From NCBI GenBank assembly GCA_020248265.1, contig JADCHX010000010.1, positions 186,001-250,000 of the forward strand: a DNA stretch of 64,000 nucleotides, given 5' to 3'. Source of the DNA: Rhodocyclaceae bacterium. GTDB lineage: Bacteria > Pseudomonadota > Gammaproteobacteria > Burkholderiales > CAIKXV01. Positions 40,112 to 49,051 of this stretch are shown in pieces (within the stretch, counting starts at the first letter, position 1; the number at the start of each line of letters is the position of its first letter). Both the position numbers and the translations under genes were made by a program. A model generated the notes under the pieces. It saw nothing but the letters and a program-made list of their open reading frames with translations, was not told the DNA's origin and did no database searches.

Positions 40112-40441
40112 CTATACCTGCGTGCTCATGATGTCCTGGTAGGCGGTAACCAGCCGGTTTCGGACCTGGACCATCGTCTGGAAGGACAGGCTGGCCTTCT
40201 GCATCGCAACAACCACCTCCTGCAGGTTCGCCTCGGGTGCGTCTGCATCGAAGGCCCGCTGGACTTTCTGGGCGTCCTGCTGGGCGGCATTCACGCTGTC
40301 GATAGATGAACGCAGCATCGCGGCGAAGTCGGGCGCGCCGGCAGACGCCGCAGCATCGGCGCCGTCGCGCGCACCACCGCCGGCCTGGGCGGCGGCGGAG
40401 CGCAGTTCGCGCATCATCTGGTCGATACCGGAAGTGCTCAT
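40112..40441 (-). CDS. fliE: Flagellar hook-basal body protein FliE
   Basis: A 109-residue rod adapter with the family C-terminus NLQEVVVAMQKASLSFQTMVQ. It links the MS ring to the rod. First gene of the fliEFGHIJK run, about 70 nt after a consensus sigma-54 promoter. No strong ribosome-binding site is visible before the ATG. Confidence 0.95.
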   Translation of the reverse strand: MSTSGIDQMMRELRSAAAQAGGGARDGADAAASAGAPDFAAMLRSSIDSVNAAQQDAQKVQRAFDADAPEANLQEVVVAMQKASLSFQTMVQVRNRLVTAYQDIMSTQV

Positions 40442-40512
40442 CGGGAGAGGCTCGCTGCCAGGTTCACCGGCTCGGTTGGATCAGGATCGGAATACCGTGT
40501 ACCGAAGGCTAC

Positions 40513-40528
40513 AGCAATGCCCGTGCCA
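40513..40528 (-). promoter_or_regulatory. Sigma-54 promoter of the fliE operon
   Basis: On the minus strand TGGCAC-GGGCA-TTGCT matches the sigma-54 consensus TGGCAC-N5-TTGCW exactly. It lies in the 109-nt gap between fleR and fliE, 72 nt before fliE. Its neighbour FleR is a sigma-54 activator, so the pairing of activator and promoter is coherent. Confidence 0.9.
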
Positions 40529-40550
40529 CCGGTTGTCCAGACGTTCCGAT

Positions 40551-41993
40551 TCACGCGCCCGAGCCGTCATCATCGTCCTGCATTGCGCCGTCGAGCCAAC
40601 CGGCGGCGCGGTATTGCGCCAGCTTGTACCGCAGCGTCCGCTCGCTCATCTGCAAGCGGGCTGCCGCCTTCCGCCTCGAACCGCCGGCGGCGGCCAGTGC
40701 ATCGAGGATGTGCCTGCGTTCAAGCGACTTGATATCCAGCGTTTCAGGCGGCGACGCCAGCGCGACACTGGCTTCCCGATCCGCGGGATCGCTAACCGCC
40801 GGAGACGGCGGCAATTCCTGCCACCCGCCGGCAATCCCTGCCGCCCCCACGGCGGCGGGCAGGTGCAGGTCACCGACCTCGATCACCGCCCCTGACGCAA
40901 GAATCAACGCACGTTGCAGGACGTTTTCGAGTTCCCGGATGTTACCGGCCCACCTGTGGGTGGTCAACGAACACTCGGCCGCGGGCGACAGGCCGATCTC
41001 GCGGCCAGCTGCGAACCGCGCGATGACCTGCCGTGCCAGCGGGAGGATGTCGAGCGGGCGCGCACGCAACGGCGGCAGTTCGATCGGGAACACATTCAGC
41101 CGGTAGTAGAGGTCTTCCCGGAAACGCCCGGCCCGCGCTTCGACCGCCATGTCCCGGTTGGAGGTCGCCAACACGCGGATGTCGAGAAGCACCGGCCGGC
41201 GGCCACCCACCCGCTCGACCTCCCGCTCCTGCAGCACGCGCAGCAGTTTGGCCTGCAGCGGCAGCGGCATCTCGGACACTTCGTCCAGCAGCAGGGTGCC
41301 CCCCTGCGCCTGCTCGAACTTGCCTGGCGTCGCCTGGCTCGCGCCGGTGAACGCACCCTTTTCGTACCCGAACAGCGTCGCCTCGAGCAGGTTTTCGGGA
41401 ATCGCGGCACAGTTGATCGCCACGAACGGAGCGGCCGCGCGGCTGGAATGCCGATGGATGAAGCGCGCGAACACCTCCTTGCCCGTCCCGGACTCGCCGG
41501 TGATCAGCACCGTCGCATCGGTCGCACTCACCCGCCGTGCGAGTTCGAGCACCGCGCGGGTGGATGGATCGTGCGCAACCACGCCATCGCCGCCGACACG
41601 CCGCTGTCGGCCGGCTGCCGCCGGCGCCGGCCGCATATGGCAGGCGACCTCTTCCAGCAGGCGACCAGGTTCGAATGGCTTGGTCAGGTAGTTCACGGCG
41701 CCGGCGCGCATTGCCGACACCGCCTTGTCGATCATCCCGTATGCGGTCATCAGGATCACCGGCACGTCCGGGTATTCGCTGCGCGCCCGCGCCAGCAGCG
41801 CATGGCCGTCCATCGGCTTCATCTGCACGTCGCTGATGAGCAGACCGACCGGGTCGCGGGCCAGCGCAACCAGTGCACTCTCGCCGTCGATGGCCTCGAT
41901 CACGGTGTAGCCATTCAACTGAAGCGTCGCCGACAGCGCCTCGCGCAGGTCGGCGTCGTCCTCCGCGATCAACACCGGCAGCAGCTTCATCAT
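40551..41993 (-). CDS. fleR: Sigma-54-dependent response regulator FleR/FlrC type
   Basis: A 480-residue NtrC-family activator. An N-terminal receiver has the phospho-acceptor in LLISDVQMKPMDG (D55). The central AAA+ domain carries GESGTGKE (about 165) and the GAFTGA loop (about 215) that touches sigma-54. The C-terminal Fis-type helix-turn-helix ends near SERTLRYKLAQYRA. It overlaps the fleS stop by 4 nt. Its natural targets are expected to be fliE and other class III genes. Confidence 0.94.
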   Translation of the reverse strand: MMKLLPVLIAEDDADLREALSATLQLNGYTVIEAIDGESALVALARDPVGLLISDVQMKPMDGHALLARARSEYPDVPVILMTAYGMIDKAVSAMRAGAVNYLTKPFEPGRLLEEVACHMRPAPAAAGRQRRVGGDGVVAHDPSTRAVLELARRVSATDATVLITGESGTGKEVFARFIHRHSSRAAAPFVAINCAAIPENLLEATLFGYEKGAFTGASQATPGKFEQAQGGTLLLDEVSEMPLPLQAKLLRVLQEREVERVGGRRPVLLDIRVLATSNRDMAVEARAGRFREDLYYRLNVFPIELPPLRARPLDILPLARQVIARFAAGREIGLSPAAECSLTTHRWAGNIRELENVLQRALILASGAVIEVGDLHLPAAVGAAGIAGGWQELPPSPAVSDPADREASVALASPPETLDIKSLERRHILDALAAAGGSRRKAAARLQMSERTLRYKLAQYRAAGWLDGAMQDDDDGSGA

Positions 41994-43186
41994 GCCACCG
42001 CCCCCGCGCTCGCCGGCAGCCTGAGCGTGAACCGGCTGCCTTCGCCCGGACGGCTTTCCACCAGTGCCTCGCCGCCGTGGGCAGTGGCCACGCCGCGCAC
42101 GATCGCCAGTCCGAGGCCGGTACCGTCCGCCCGGGTCGTGAAGAACGGCTCGAACAGCCGGTCCATCGCCGCGGGATCGATCCCGTGCCCGGTGTCGTCG
42201 ACCGAGAAATCCATCGCGCGTCCGTGCGGGCCTGCGCCGAGCGTCACGCGACCGCCGGCATCGCTGACCTGCAGTGCGTTCTCGAGCAGGTTGAGCAGGG
42301 CCCCGGCGACTGCCTTGCGGTTGCCCTGGATCTGCCCGCCTTCGCTGCGATCGACGATTTCGAAGTTCACTCCCCGCCGCGCCATCTGCGGCTCGATTAC
42401 CTGTGCCAGTTCGCGCAAGAGCTCGCCGACAACGAAGGGCTCGAACTCATCCTCGTAACCTCGTACGAAGCGAAGCATATCCTGGATCATGCGCTCCACC
42501 CTGCGCAGGCTGTCGACGGTACGATCGGCAAATCGGCTCCGCTCGGCCTCCGGGATGGTGGTGCGACCCAGGTTCCCCGCATAGAGCAACGCAGTGGCCA
42601 GCGGCGTGCGCAGGTTGTGCGCGAGCCGTGCCGCCATTTCCCCCATCGCAGACAGCCGCCGGGCACGCTCGAGTTGCCCGGTCAGGGCGTGCGCGGCGGT
42701 GATGTCATTCACCAGGGCAATCGATCCGCCGTCGGGAAGCTCACTCACTGACAGGCGTACCCGCCGGATTCGGTGCAGATCCCCCGGCTCCATGGCCGTT
42801 CCCGCCGCGGCGACAGGCGGTACCGCCTCGAACTCGTCCGGCGCTGCAGTGGGTCGAAGCACCCCGGCGATCAGTTCATCCCACGCCTGGCCGGAGGCCA
42901 GCGGCCCGAGCAGGTGATTCGCTGCCGGATTCGTATCGGTGACACGGTGACTGGCGTCGAGCACCACCACGCCGCCGGGCAGCGCGGCGAGCAGCGCGGC
43001 AAGCCGGCGCGACAGCGCATCTTTCGCAGCCAGTTGCACGCGCAGTTCGCTGTTCGTCGCTGCCAGTTCACCGGTAAGCTGCTCGACGCGGCCCTGCAGC
43101 GCCTGATAGGCACTGGTCAGCTCGGCCGAGGCCTGGCTGAACAGGGCGAAAGCCTCTTCCAGTTGCTCCGGACGCAGGTCAGCCAC
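41990..43186 (-). CDS. fleS: Flagellar sensor histidine kinase FleS/FlrB type
   Basis: A 398-residue cytoplasmic kinase without a transmembrane segment: an N-terminal coiled region (1-60), a PAS domain (about 65-165), the HisKA box LAHNLRTPLA with H190, and a HATPase domain with DTGHGIDP and GTGLGLAIV. The receiver partner is FleR immediately after. Such kinases respond to flagellar assembly state rather than to an outside signal. Confidence 0.93.
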   Translation of the reverse strand: MADLRPEQLEEAFALFSQASAELTSAYQALQGRVEQLTGELAATNSELRVQLAAKDALSRRLAALLAALPGGVVVLDASHRVTDTNPAANHLLGPLASGQAWDELIAGVLRPTAAPDEFEAVPPVAAAGTAMEPGDLHRIRRVRLSVSELPDGGSIALVNDITAAHALTGQLERARRLSAMGEMAARLAHNLRTPLATALLYAGNLGRTTIPEAERSRFADRTVDSLRRVERMIQDMLRFVRGYEDEFEPFVVGELLRELAQVIEPQMARRGVNFEIVDRSEGGQIQGNRKAVAGALLNLLENALQVSDAGGRVTLGAGPHGRAMDFSVDDTGHGIDPAAMDRLFEPFFTTRADGTGLGLAIVRGVATAHGGEALVESRPGEGSRFTLRLPASAGAVA

Positions 43187-43265
43187 TCGGTGCTTCGACG
43201 TAAGACGGAAATGCCAGTGTAGCGAGCCGGCGCGCGGTTGTCTGCGTCGCGGATCCGATGCGCGC

Positions 43266-44324
43266 TCAGTTACCGATCACGTAGCGCGCAGAACGCAGCG
43301 CGCGCGAAGGCGCCTGCTGCGGGACACGGCCGAAGCGGATCAGCAGCATCGGATGATTGCGATCGACCAGGTGGGCGACCTGCATTCGGGACTCGGGATG
43401 GGAGATCGGCTGGTACAGGAAACTGGCCCAGACACCCGCCGCACGCGCCCAGAGTACCGTCCTTTGCAGTGCCTGCCCGGAATGCAGCCAGTCGATCGGG
43501 GTGTCACCATCTGCACCGAGCACCCCGATCACGGGTGTGGATTCGATCAGGTCGGTTCCGGCCTGCCCGGACAGATCCGGGTCGAGGAACGCCCCGAACG
43601 GAAGCGCGAACTCGCCGTGCGCCCCGAGCTGGAGCACGCCGGGCGGCATCGGTGGCACCAGATGCGCGCCGCGCCGTACCCACTTGGCCAGTTCCGTCCG
43701 GTACTTGCGCTGGGTGAGCTGGCGCCGGTCGGCTGCTGCAACGATGCGGGACACATCGGCCTTGGCCTCTACGTCCTCGAGCATGCCCAGCCAGGCGCCC
43801 TCGTGGCGCGCCTGGTCCTGCATGGCGTCGATCAGGTTCTGGGAGATCGGGGCCGGGTCGAACGCGCCGAGGTAGGTCCGGCGCCGGCGGATCGCCTGGA
43901 ACAGCACTCGCTCTGCCGCCGGACAGGTACAGGTGCCGTCGAGTTCGATCCGGGCCAGCGGCACCTCGCTGCCGGACAGCGGATCGCCGTCATTGAGCCA
44001 CGGCAGCAGCGTGACTTTCGGTTGCAGGCCGAGGTACCGGAGCGCACAACGCAGATTGAACAGTGCGGCCCCACAAGCAATCATGAGCGCGCGTCCATCG
44101 GGATCGGCCATCGGCAACCTGCGCGACCGGTCGGCAAACAACTCGAGCGCCGCGCCGGTCAGCCGGAAGAACCACGGCTGGGTATTGAAGCAGGACGGCG
44201 CGAGCACGGCATAATTCAGGCAGAAGTGCAGCCGATCCGCGTTCGAACCTTCCGCGGGAAAGTCTTTCTCGTCCACCGACCATGCGTCGGTGTCGAAACG
44301 GAAGGGAGTCGGGGCTGTGTCCAT
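43266..44324 (-). CDS. Acg family FMN-binding oxidoreductase
   Basis: A 352-residue nitroreductase-fold flavoprotein. It opens FRFDTDAWSVDEKDF and has NYAVLAPSCFNTQPWFFRL near residue 40, the FMN-binding region of Acg proteins; the nitroreductase core follows. In actinobacteria Acg is under DosR and linked to hypoxia; here it sits next to an FNR regulator. Activity unknown. I saw no FNR box in its immediate leader. Confidence 0.85.
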   Translation of the reverse strand: MDTAPTPFRFDTDAWSVDEKDFPAEGSNADRLHFCLNYAVLAPSCFNTQPWFFRLTGAALELFADRSRRLPMADPDGRALMIACGAALFNLRCALRYLGLQPKVTLLPWLNDGDPLSGSEVPLARIELDGTCTCPAAERVLFQAIRRRRTYLGAFDPAPISQNLIDAMQDQARHEGAWLGMLEDVEAKADVSRIVAAADRRQLTQRKYRTELAKWVRRGAHLVPPMPPGVLQLGAHGEFALPFGAFLDPDLSGQAGTDLIESTPVIGVLGADGDTPIDWLHSGQALQRTVLWARAAGVWASFLYQPISHPESRMQVAHLVDRNHPMLLIRFGRVPQQAPSRALRSARYVIGN

Positions 44325-44417
44325 TACGCTCTGGAATGACTGCCTGCGCGGCGGTGCCGCACAGACGACTGCACAATAGGTATCAGGCGCAGGGGATTAC
44401 GGATGCGACCCTGCCAG

Positions 44418-44452
44418 TACAGTGTATATCGGCAAGTGTTACCTTAACTGTA
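44418..44452. promoter_or_regulatory. Inverted repeat in the Acg-fnr intergenic region
   Basis: TACAGT (44418-44423) pairs perfectly with ACTGTA (44447-44452) across 23 nt, in the short AT-rich segment of the divergent intergenic region. It could be an operator, but the regulator is unknown. Confidence 0.3.
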
Positions 44453-44601
44453 GCATCCAATGCAGGATCGTGGCGACCGTCGAGAGCGCAGCCCTTGCCG
44501 CGCACCCGCGCACTGCCATCGTCCGCCGGAATATCCCCGCAGTACCGGATCGACAGGCCACCCGCAGATCCTGCTGCGGTGGACTGGCGGCCTGGCACCG
44601 A

Positions 44602-45378
44602 ATGGAAAAAGGCAGAGTTCCCTTGACATCGACCCGACCTGTCCACGCGACCATTCCGATCGTCCCCTCGCCCGCGACCATCAAGGCGGCCTGCAGTTCC
44701 TGCAGCCTGCAGGAACTCTGCCTTCCGGTCGGCCTGTCCCCTGCGGACATCGACAGACTGGACAGGATCATCTCCTCCCGGCACACCACGCGCCGCGGGT
44801 CGTCGCTCTACCGCATCGGCGACCCTTTCCGCAATCTCTACGCAGTGCGCACCGGCGCCTTCAAGACGATCGACCTGTCGGAAGACGGTTCGGAAAAGAT
44901 CACCGGCTTCTACCTGTCCGGGGAGATCCTCGGCCTGGATGCGATCAGCACCGATCGCCAGAACTTCAGTGCGGTGGCGCTCGAGGACAGCGAGGTCTGC
45001 GTGCTGCCTTTCGAGCATCTCGAGGAACTGCTGCGCGAGATCCCTACGCTGCAGCACCATTTCCACAAGATCATGAGCCGGGACATCATGCGCGACCAGG
45101 GATTGATGCTGCTGCTCGCGGGCATGAAGGCAGATGCACGGCTCAGTTCCTTCCTGATCGGCCTGTCGCAGCGCTTCGCCAACCTCGGCTACTCGGCGAT
45201 GCGCTTCCGGCTGCGGATGACGCGCGAGGAGATCGGAAGCTACCTGGGCCTTACCCTGGAGACGGTCAGCCGCCTGTTCTCGCGCTTCAGCGCGGAGGGA
45301 TTGATCCGCATCGAGCGGCGCGAGATCGAGATCCTCGATTTCAAGGCCCTGCGTGCGATCATTGAAGTACGCGAGTGA
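44602..45378 (+). CDS. fnr: FNR-type oxygen-sensing transcription regulator
   Basis: A protein of about 258 residues, Crp/Fnr family. Cluster cysteines C31, C34 and C40 (CSSCSLQELC) and the distal C133 (SEVCVLPFEH) are all present, so it should carry a [4Fe-4S] cluster destroyed by oxygen. The helix-turn-helix TREEIGSYLGLTLETVSRLF has the E-x3-R core of proteins that read TTGAT-N4-ATCAA. Starts at 44602 (ATG, no ribosome-binding site) and 44623 (TTG with AGGCAGAG upstream) are possible; the frame is open back to 44422. Perfect target boxes lie before ccoN and hemN. Confidence 0.94.
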   Translation: MEKGRVPLTSTRPVHATIPIVPSPATIKAACSSCSLQELCLPVGLSPADIDRLDRIISSRHTTRRGSSLYRIGDPFRNLYAVRTGAFKTIDLSEDGSEKITGFYLSGEILGLDAISTDRQNFSAVALEDSEVCVLPFEHLEELLREIPTLQHHFHKIMSRDIMRDQGLMLLLAGMKADARLSSFLIGLSQRFANLGYSAMRFRLRMTREEIGSYLGLTLETVSRLFSRFSAEGLIRIERREIEILDFKALRAIIEVRE

Positions 45379-45432
45379 TTTGCCAGGGGGCGATACACGC
45401 GATAACCTGAGGGTCGACTCAGGGGAGCATCC

Positions 45433-45789
45433 ATGGCCAGGTCCAGGGCAAGCAACGGCGCCAGACAACCCGCGCCCGCGAACAAGCAGCAGTCGAACGC
45501 CGGTTCGCCGGTGATCCACCAGTCGTCCATCGTCGAAGGCGCGGAGGGCTTCTTCTGGCGCGACAGCGAGACCGATGCGCTCGTCGGTCCGTTCCGCACC
45601 CGTACCGAGGCGATCGCCGATCGCGATTCCCCGGGACCACTGGGGGACGGCGTGGACGACCTCGCCGCCGCCGCGGACGTGGACGCGGTGCATGAAGTCG
45701 AGGCCGAGATCGGGATCGATGACTTCATCGATCCCGACACCGGCGAGCCGACGCACGGCTACGAACCGCACTTGCGCGACGACCACTGA
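45433..45789 (+). CDS. Small acidic hypothetical protein
   Basis: A 118-residue soluble protein: an Arg/Gln-rich first 30 residues, then EGFFWRDSETDALVGPFRTR and a very acidic C-terminal half (many Asp/Glu to DDFIDPDTGEPTHGYE). GGGGAG stands upstream of the ATG. It lies 55 nt after fnr on the same strand and might be in its operon. No known domain; function unknown. Confidence 0.7.
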   Translation: MARSRASNGARQPAPANKQQSNAGSPVIHQSSIVEGAEGFFWRDSETDALVGPFRTRTEAIADRDSPGPLGDGVDDLAAAADVDAVHEVEAEIGIDDFIDPDTGEPTHGYEPHLRDDH

Positions 45790-45839
45790 CCGTCCCCTCC
45801 AGGCTGCACGGTTGCAAGGGCGTCGGTCGCGTACGGCCG

Positions 45840-47243
45840 TCATACGGCCTTCGAGTAACGGCCGTCGACCGGACGGTCGCGCAGGTGCCGGTCGAACACC
45901 ATGCAGAGGTTGCGCACGAGGAATCGGCCCCTGGGCGTCACCGTGATCCATTCGGGCTGGCCGGGGGGCTCGATGGTCAGCAGGCCCGCCGCCTCCAGCC
46001 CCCGCAGCTCTTCCAGTTCACGCGCGAAGTAGCTGTCGAAATCGATCAGGTAAGCCTGTTCGATCGACGGCACGTACAGCATGAAGTGGCACATCAGCCC
46101 GTGGATGATGGTGCGCCTGAGCAGATCGTCCGGGTCCAGTTCGATGCCACGCTCGACCGGAAGCTCCCCGCCATCGATCGACTCGTAGTAGGCCTCGACC
46201 CGGTGCACGTTCTGGCTGTAGGACGCGCCGACGCTGCTGATAGCCGATACCCCGACGCCGATGATGTCGGCGTCGGGGTGCGGGGTGTAGCCCATGAAGT
46301 TGCGCCGCAGGCGGCCCTGCACCTGGGCGACCGACAGTTCGTCATCCGGACGGGCGAAATGGTCCATGCCGATGTAACGGTAGCCGGCGTCACCGAACCG
46401 GCGCACTGCATGCTGGAGGATGTCGAGCCGCTCGACGGCGCCCGGCAGGTCCGCAGCGGAGATCCGCCGCTGCGGCTTGAACAGGTGCGGCAGGTGCGCG
46501 TAGTTGTAGAGCGCGATGCGGTCAGGCCCAAGGTCGATCACCTTCGACAGCGTCGTGTCGAACGTCTGAGCCGTCTGCGCGGGCAGGCCGTAGATGAGGT
46601 CCACGTTGATCGACTTGTAACCTTCCTCGCGCCCGGCCCGGACCACCGCGGCGGTCTCCTCGAGGGACTGGATCCGGTTCACCTTCTGCTGCACGACCGG
46701 ATCGAAATCCTGCAAACCCAGCGACAGCCGGTTGAAGCCGATCGCGCGCAGGCCTGCCACGGTCGATTCGCGCGTGAAGCGCGGATCTACCTCTATCGCG
46801 AAGTCGCCGGCATGGTCCTCCGCGAGCGTGAAATTGCCGCGTACGCTCTTCATCAACCGCCGCATCTGCGCGAGGGTCAGGAAGGTCGGGCTGCCGCCGC
46901 CCCAGTGCAACTGGTCGACCCGGCGTCCACCGCCTTCGTACAGTTCGCTCTGCATCTCCAGTTCGCGTTCGAGGTGCTGCAGGTACGGGATCGCACGTGT
47001 ACGGTCACCGGTGACCACCTTGTTGCAGGCGCAGTAGAAGCAGACGGTACGGCAGAACGGGACATGCACGTACAGGGAAAGACCGCGATGCTGTCCACCC
47101 AGATGGCGCCGCCGCGCGTGCACCGCATAATGCTTTGCGGTGAAGCTGTCGTTGAAGCGATCGGCCGTCGGGTATGACGTGTAGCGCGGCCCTGGACGGT
47201 CGAGGCGCTGCACCAGGGCAGGATCGAAACCGAGATCGGGCAT
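45840..47243 (-). CDS. hemN: Oxygen-independent coproporphyrinogen III oxidase
   Basis: A radical SAM enzyme that makes protoporphyrinogen for heme without oxygen. The 467-residue protein has C64-x3-C68-x2-C71 (CRTVCFYC) and the following C73, then GGGSPTFL. GGAGGG precedes the ATG at 47243. An FNR box is centred 115 nt upstream of the start. It supplies heme when the cbb3 oxidase is made, which explains its place here. Confidence 0.96.
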   Translation of the reverse strand: MPDLGFDPALVQRLDRPGPRYTSYPTADRFNDSFTAKHYAVHARRRHLGGQHRGLSLYVHVPFCRTVCFYCACNKVVTGDRTRAIPYLQHLERELEMQSELYEGGGRRVDQLHWGGGSPTFLTLAQMRRLMKSVRGNFTLAEDHAGDFAIEVDPRFTRESTVAGLRAIGFNRLSLGLQDFDPVVQQKVNRIQSLEETAAVVRAGREEGYKSINVDLIYGLPAQTAQTFDTTLSKVIDLGPDRIALYNYAHLPHLFKPQRRISAADLPGAVERLDILQHAVRRFGDAGYRYIGMDHFARPDDELSVAQVQGRLRRNFMGYTPHPDADIIGVGVSAISSVGASYSQNVHRVEAYYESIDGGELPVERGIELDPDDLLRRTIIHGLMCHFMLYVPSIEQAYLIDFDSYFARELEELRGLEAAGLLTIEPPGQPEWITVTPRGRFLVRNLCMVFDRHLRDRPVDGRYSKAV

Positions 47244-47351
47244 TGCAAACCCTCCGCTGGACTCGCACCGGTCATGCATCGTCCCTGTCGCTGCCGCCGG
47301 TACGGATCTGCAACGACGAGGCCAGTGTGACCCGGCCATGTCGGGGCCACG

Positions 47352-47365
47352 TTGATCCACGTCAA
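47352..47365 (-). promoter_or_regulatory. FNR box upstream of hemN
   Basis: TTGAT-CCAC-GTCAA matches the FNR consensus TTGAT-N4-ATCAA at all but one position. Its right half overlaps the stop codon of the SafE-like gene. With a class II spacing the start of transcription would be near 47317, with CACACT (47324-47329) as a weak -10. Predicts activation by FNR under low oxygen. Confidence 0.7.
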
Positions 47366-48135
47366 ATGCGGGCGCCTGCTGCATCCGATGCACCGTGATG
47401 GTGGTGTACCGGGGCTTCGCCACCCGACAGTGCAGACTGTCCGAACAGCAGCAGCCCGTACAGCCCGAACAGGCAGACCGCGAGACCCGCTGCGAGCCGC
47501 GCCCGCGGCGAACGCACGATCGCGCGGAAACGCGACAGCCAGAACCCGACCGCGAGCAGGTTAGGCAAGGTACCGAGTCCGAACGCGGCCAGGACTGCAG
47601 CGCCACGCGCCGCGCTGCCGGTCGCCACCGCGGTCGCGAGCATTGCGTAGACCAGGCCGCAGGGCAGGAACCCCCACACGGCGCCGATTGCCATCGCTCG
47701 CGGGACGGTCGCCGCCGGCAGCAGCGGACGTGCGATCGGCTGCAGCCGCCGCCAGAGCCCCGCGCCCAGCGACTCGACATGGCGCACCGCCGGTGCCAGG
47801 CCGGACAGGTAGAGACCGAGCACGATGAGCATCAGGCTGGCCACCAGCAGGAACAGCGACTGTCCCAGCGCACTGCCGCGCGCGCCGAGCGCTGCGCTTC
47901 CCGCCCAACCGAGCACGCCGCCGGCACTACCGGCCAGCGCGCCTGCGAACGCATAGCTGGCCACTCGCCCCGCGCTGTAGGCCAGGTGCAGGCGCATCGA
48001 CGGGTGCCGCTGCCCGGTCGCACCGGACAACGCGCCGACGATGCCGCCGCACATCCCGATGCAATGCACGCCACCGGCGAGACCGACCAGCGCAGCCGAT
48101 GCCAGCGTCGGCCAGAGCATCGACACCGGCTCCAT
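47362..48135 (-). CDS. SafE/TauE-like membrane protein in the cbb3 cluster
   Basis: A 257-residue protein with about seven hydrophobic segments, assigned to the sulfite exporter TauE/SafE (DsbD-like) group. It carries GGVHCIGMCGG at residues 21-31 (C25, C29), a redox or copper-like pair, and a His-rich tail (APVHHHHGASDA). In cco clusters such a protein is found near cytochrome assembly genes, and a copper or thiol role is inferred. It is preceded by a small membrane-protein gene. Confidence 0.78.
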   Translation of the reverse strand: MEPVSMLWPTLASAALVGLAGGVHCIGMCGGIVGALSGATGQRHPSMRLHLAYSAGRVASYAFAGALAGSAGGVLGWAGSAALGARGSALGQSLFLLVASLMLIVLGLYLSGLAPAVRHVESLGAGLWRRLQPIARPLLPAATVPRAMAIGAVWGFLPCGLVYAMLATAVATGSAARGAAVLAAFGLGTLPNLLAVGFWLSRFRAIVRSPRARLAAGLAVCLFGLYGLLLFGQSALSGGEAPVHHHHGASDAAGARI

Positions 48136-48184
48136 CAGTGCCGCTGCTCCAGGGTGCCGGCCCGCCAGGTCTGCCCTCTGGCTG

Positions 48185-48424
48185 TCATCGGCACTTGCCC
48201 GCCGAGCCGCCCTGCAGGAACCAGGTGAGCGCACTGGCCACCGAGGCGAACAGCCAGAACATGAAGAAGCCGATCGTATAAGCCGACAGCGCGCCCACCG
48301 CGACCGGGTCGCCGAACGGGTGCAGGTCCGCCGGATCGAACACGGTGAAGAACGCCGCCTCGGCGGCGCAGGCAGCAAGAAACGACGGCCACAGGATAAG
48401 GATCATTTTCCGGGACTGCTCCAT
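48185..48424 (-). CDS. Small membrane protein of the cco cluster
   Basis: A 79-residue protein with two hydrophobic segments and a conserved-looking core PADLHPFGDPVAVGALSAYT. GGAGGAG is a clear ribosome-binding site before the ATG at 48424. It overlaps the fixH gene end by 22 nt, so the start is coupled to fixH. Its function is unknown, and I do not recognise a named family. Confidence 0.72.
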   Translation of the reverse strand: MEQSRKMILILWPSFLAACAAEAAFFTVFDPADLHPFGDPVAVGALSAYTIGFFMFWLFASVASALTWFLQGGSAGKCR

Positions 48425-48990
48425 CGTGGCTCCTCCATCGCTGGCGCGCTCAGTGGCGCCGGTTCCAGGCCGATCGCCCGCTCGGCGGGCATCTGTGCCG
48501 TGGCCGAGATGCGCCACCGGCGTCCGGCGTCCTCCAGGTGCAGGTGCCAGCGTCCGTGCAGCGGGCGCAGCAGCCGGCCCTCGTACACGCCGGGCACCAC
48601 CGGCGCCAGATCGATCTGCTGGTCATCGCCGCTGCGCGCCGCGCGCACAAGGTACAGGCGCAGCACCCGGTCGGCGGAGACGTCTCCCGATACCGCTACC
48701 CTGACCCGGTCACCGGACGGATTGAACTGCAGCCGTGCCGACAGTCCTCGCGCGCGAGCGTCGGCCTCGCGATCGATCGACCGGTTGATCGCCAGGCCCT
48801 GGCGGTAGTAGTCGTCGGAAACCACGCCATCGAACGAATCGATCGCGATCGCCATGGTGACCAGCCCGGCGACCACGGCGACTGCCGGCGGGAAGAACAG
48901 CAGCCACGGCCAGGGCTCCCGGTACCAGGGCCGCGGAAGGTGGCCTTCGGCCATCGCAGGCGCGGGGATGGGGGCATCGGAAAGGGGCAT
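48403..48990 (-). CDS. ccoH: FixH/CcoH-like cbb3 assembly protein
   Basis: A 195-residue single-pass membrane protein: a Pro-rich N-terminus, a transmembrane segment (about 35-57) and a FixH-like periplasmic domain with IDSFDGVVSDDYYRQGLAIN. The start ATG at 48990 is chosen because GGAG stands 6 nt upstream; an ATG at 49014 is an alternative. FixH is needed for cbb3 assembly, with a role in copper or subunit insertion. It lies after ccoG, as usual. Confidence 0.85.
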   Translation of the reverse strand: MPLSDAPIPAPAMAEGHLPRPWYREPWPWLLFFPPAVAVVAGLVTMAIAIDSFDGVVSDDYYRQGLAINRSIDREADARARGLSARLQFNPSGDRVRVAVSGDVSADRVLRLYLVRAARSGDDQQIDLAPVVPGVYEGRLLRPLHGRWHLHLEDAGRRWRISATAQMPAERAIGLEPAPLSAPAMEEPRWSSPGK

Positions 48991-49051
48991 GGCGGACTCC
49001 AGCGAAGCAGGCATGGTCGGACATTGATGCAAGGGCGAGGTGCAACAAGCC

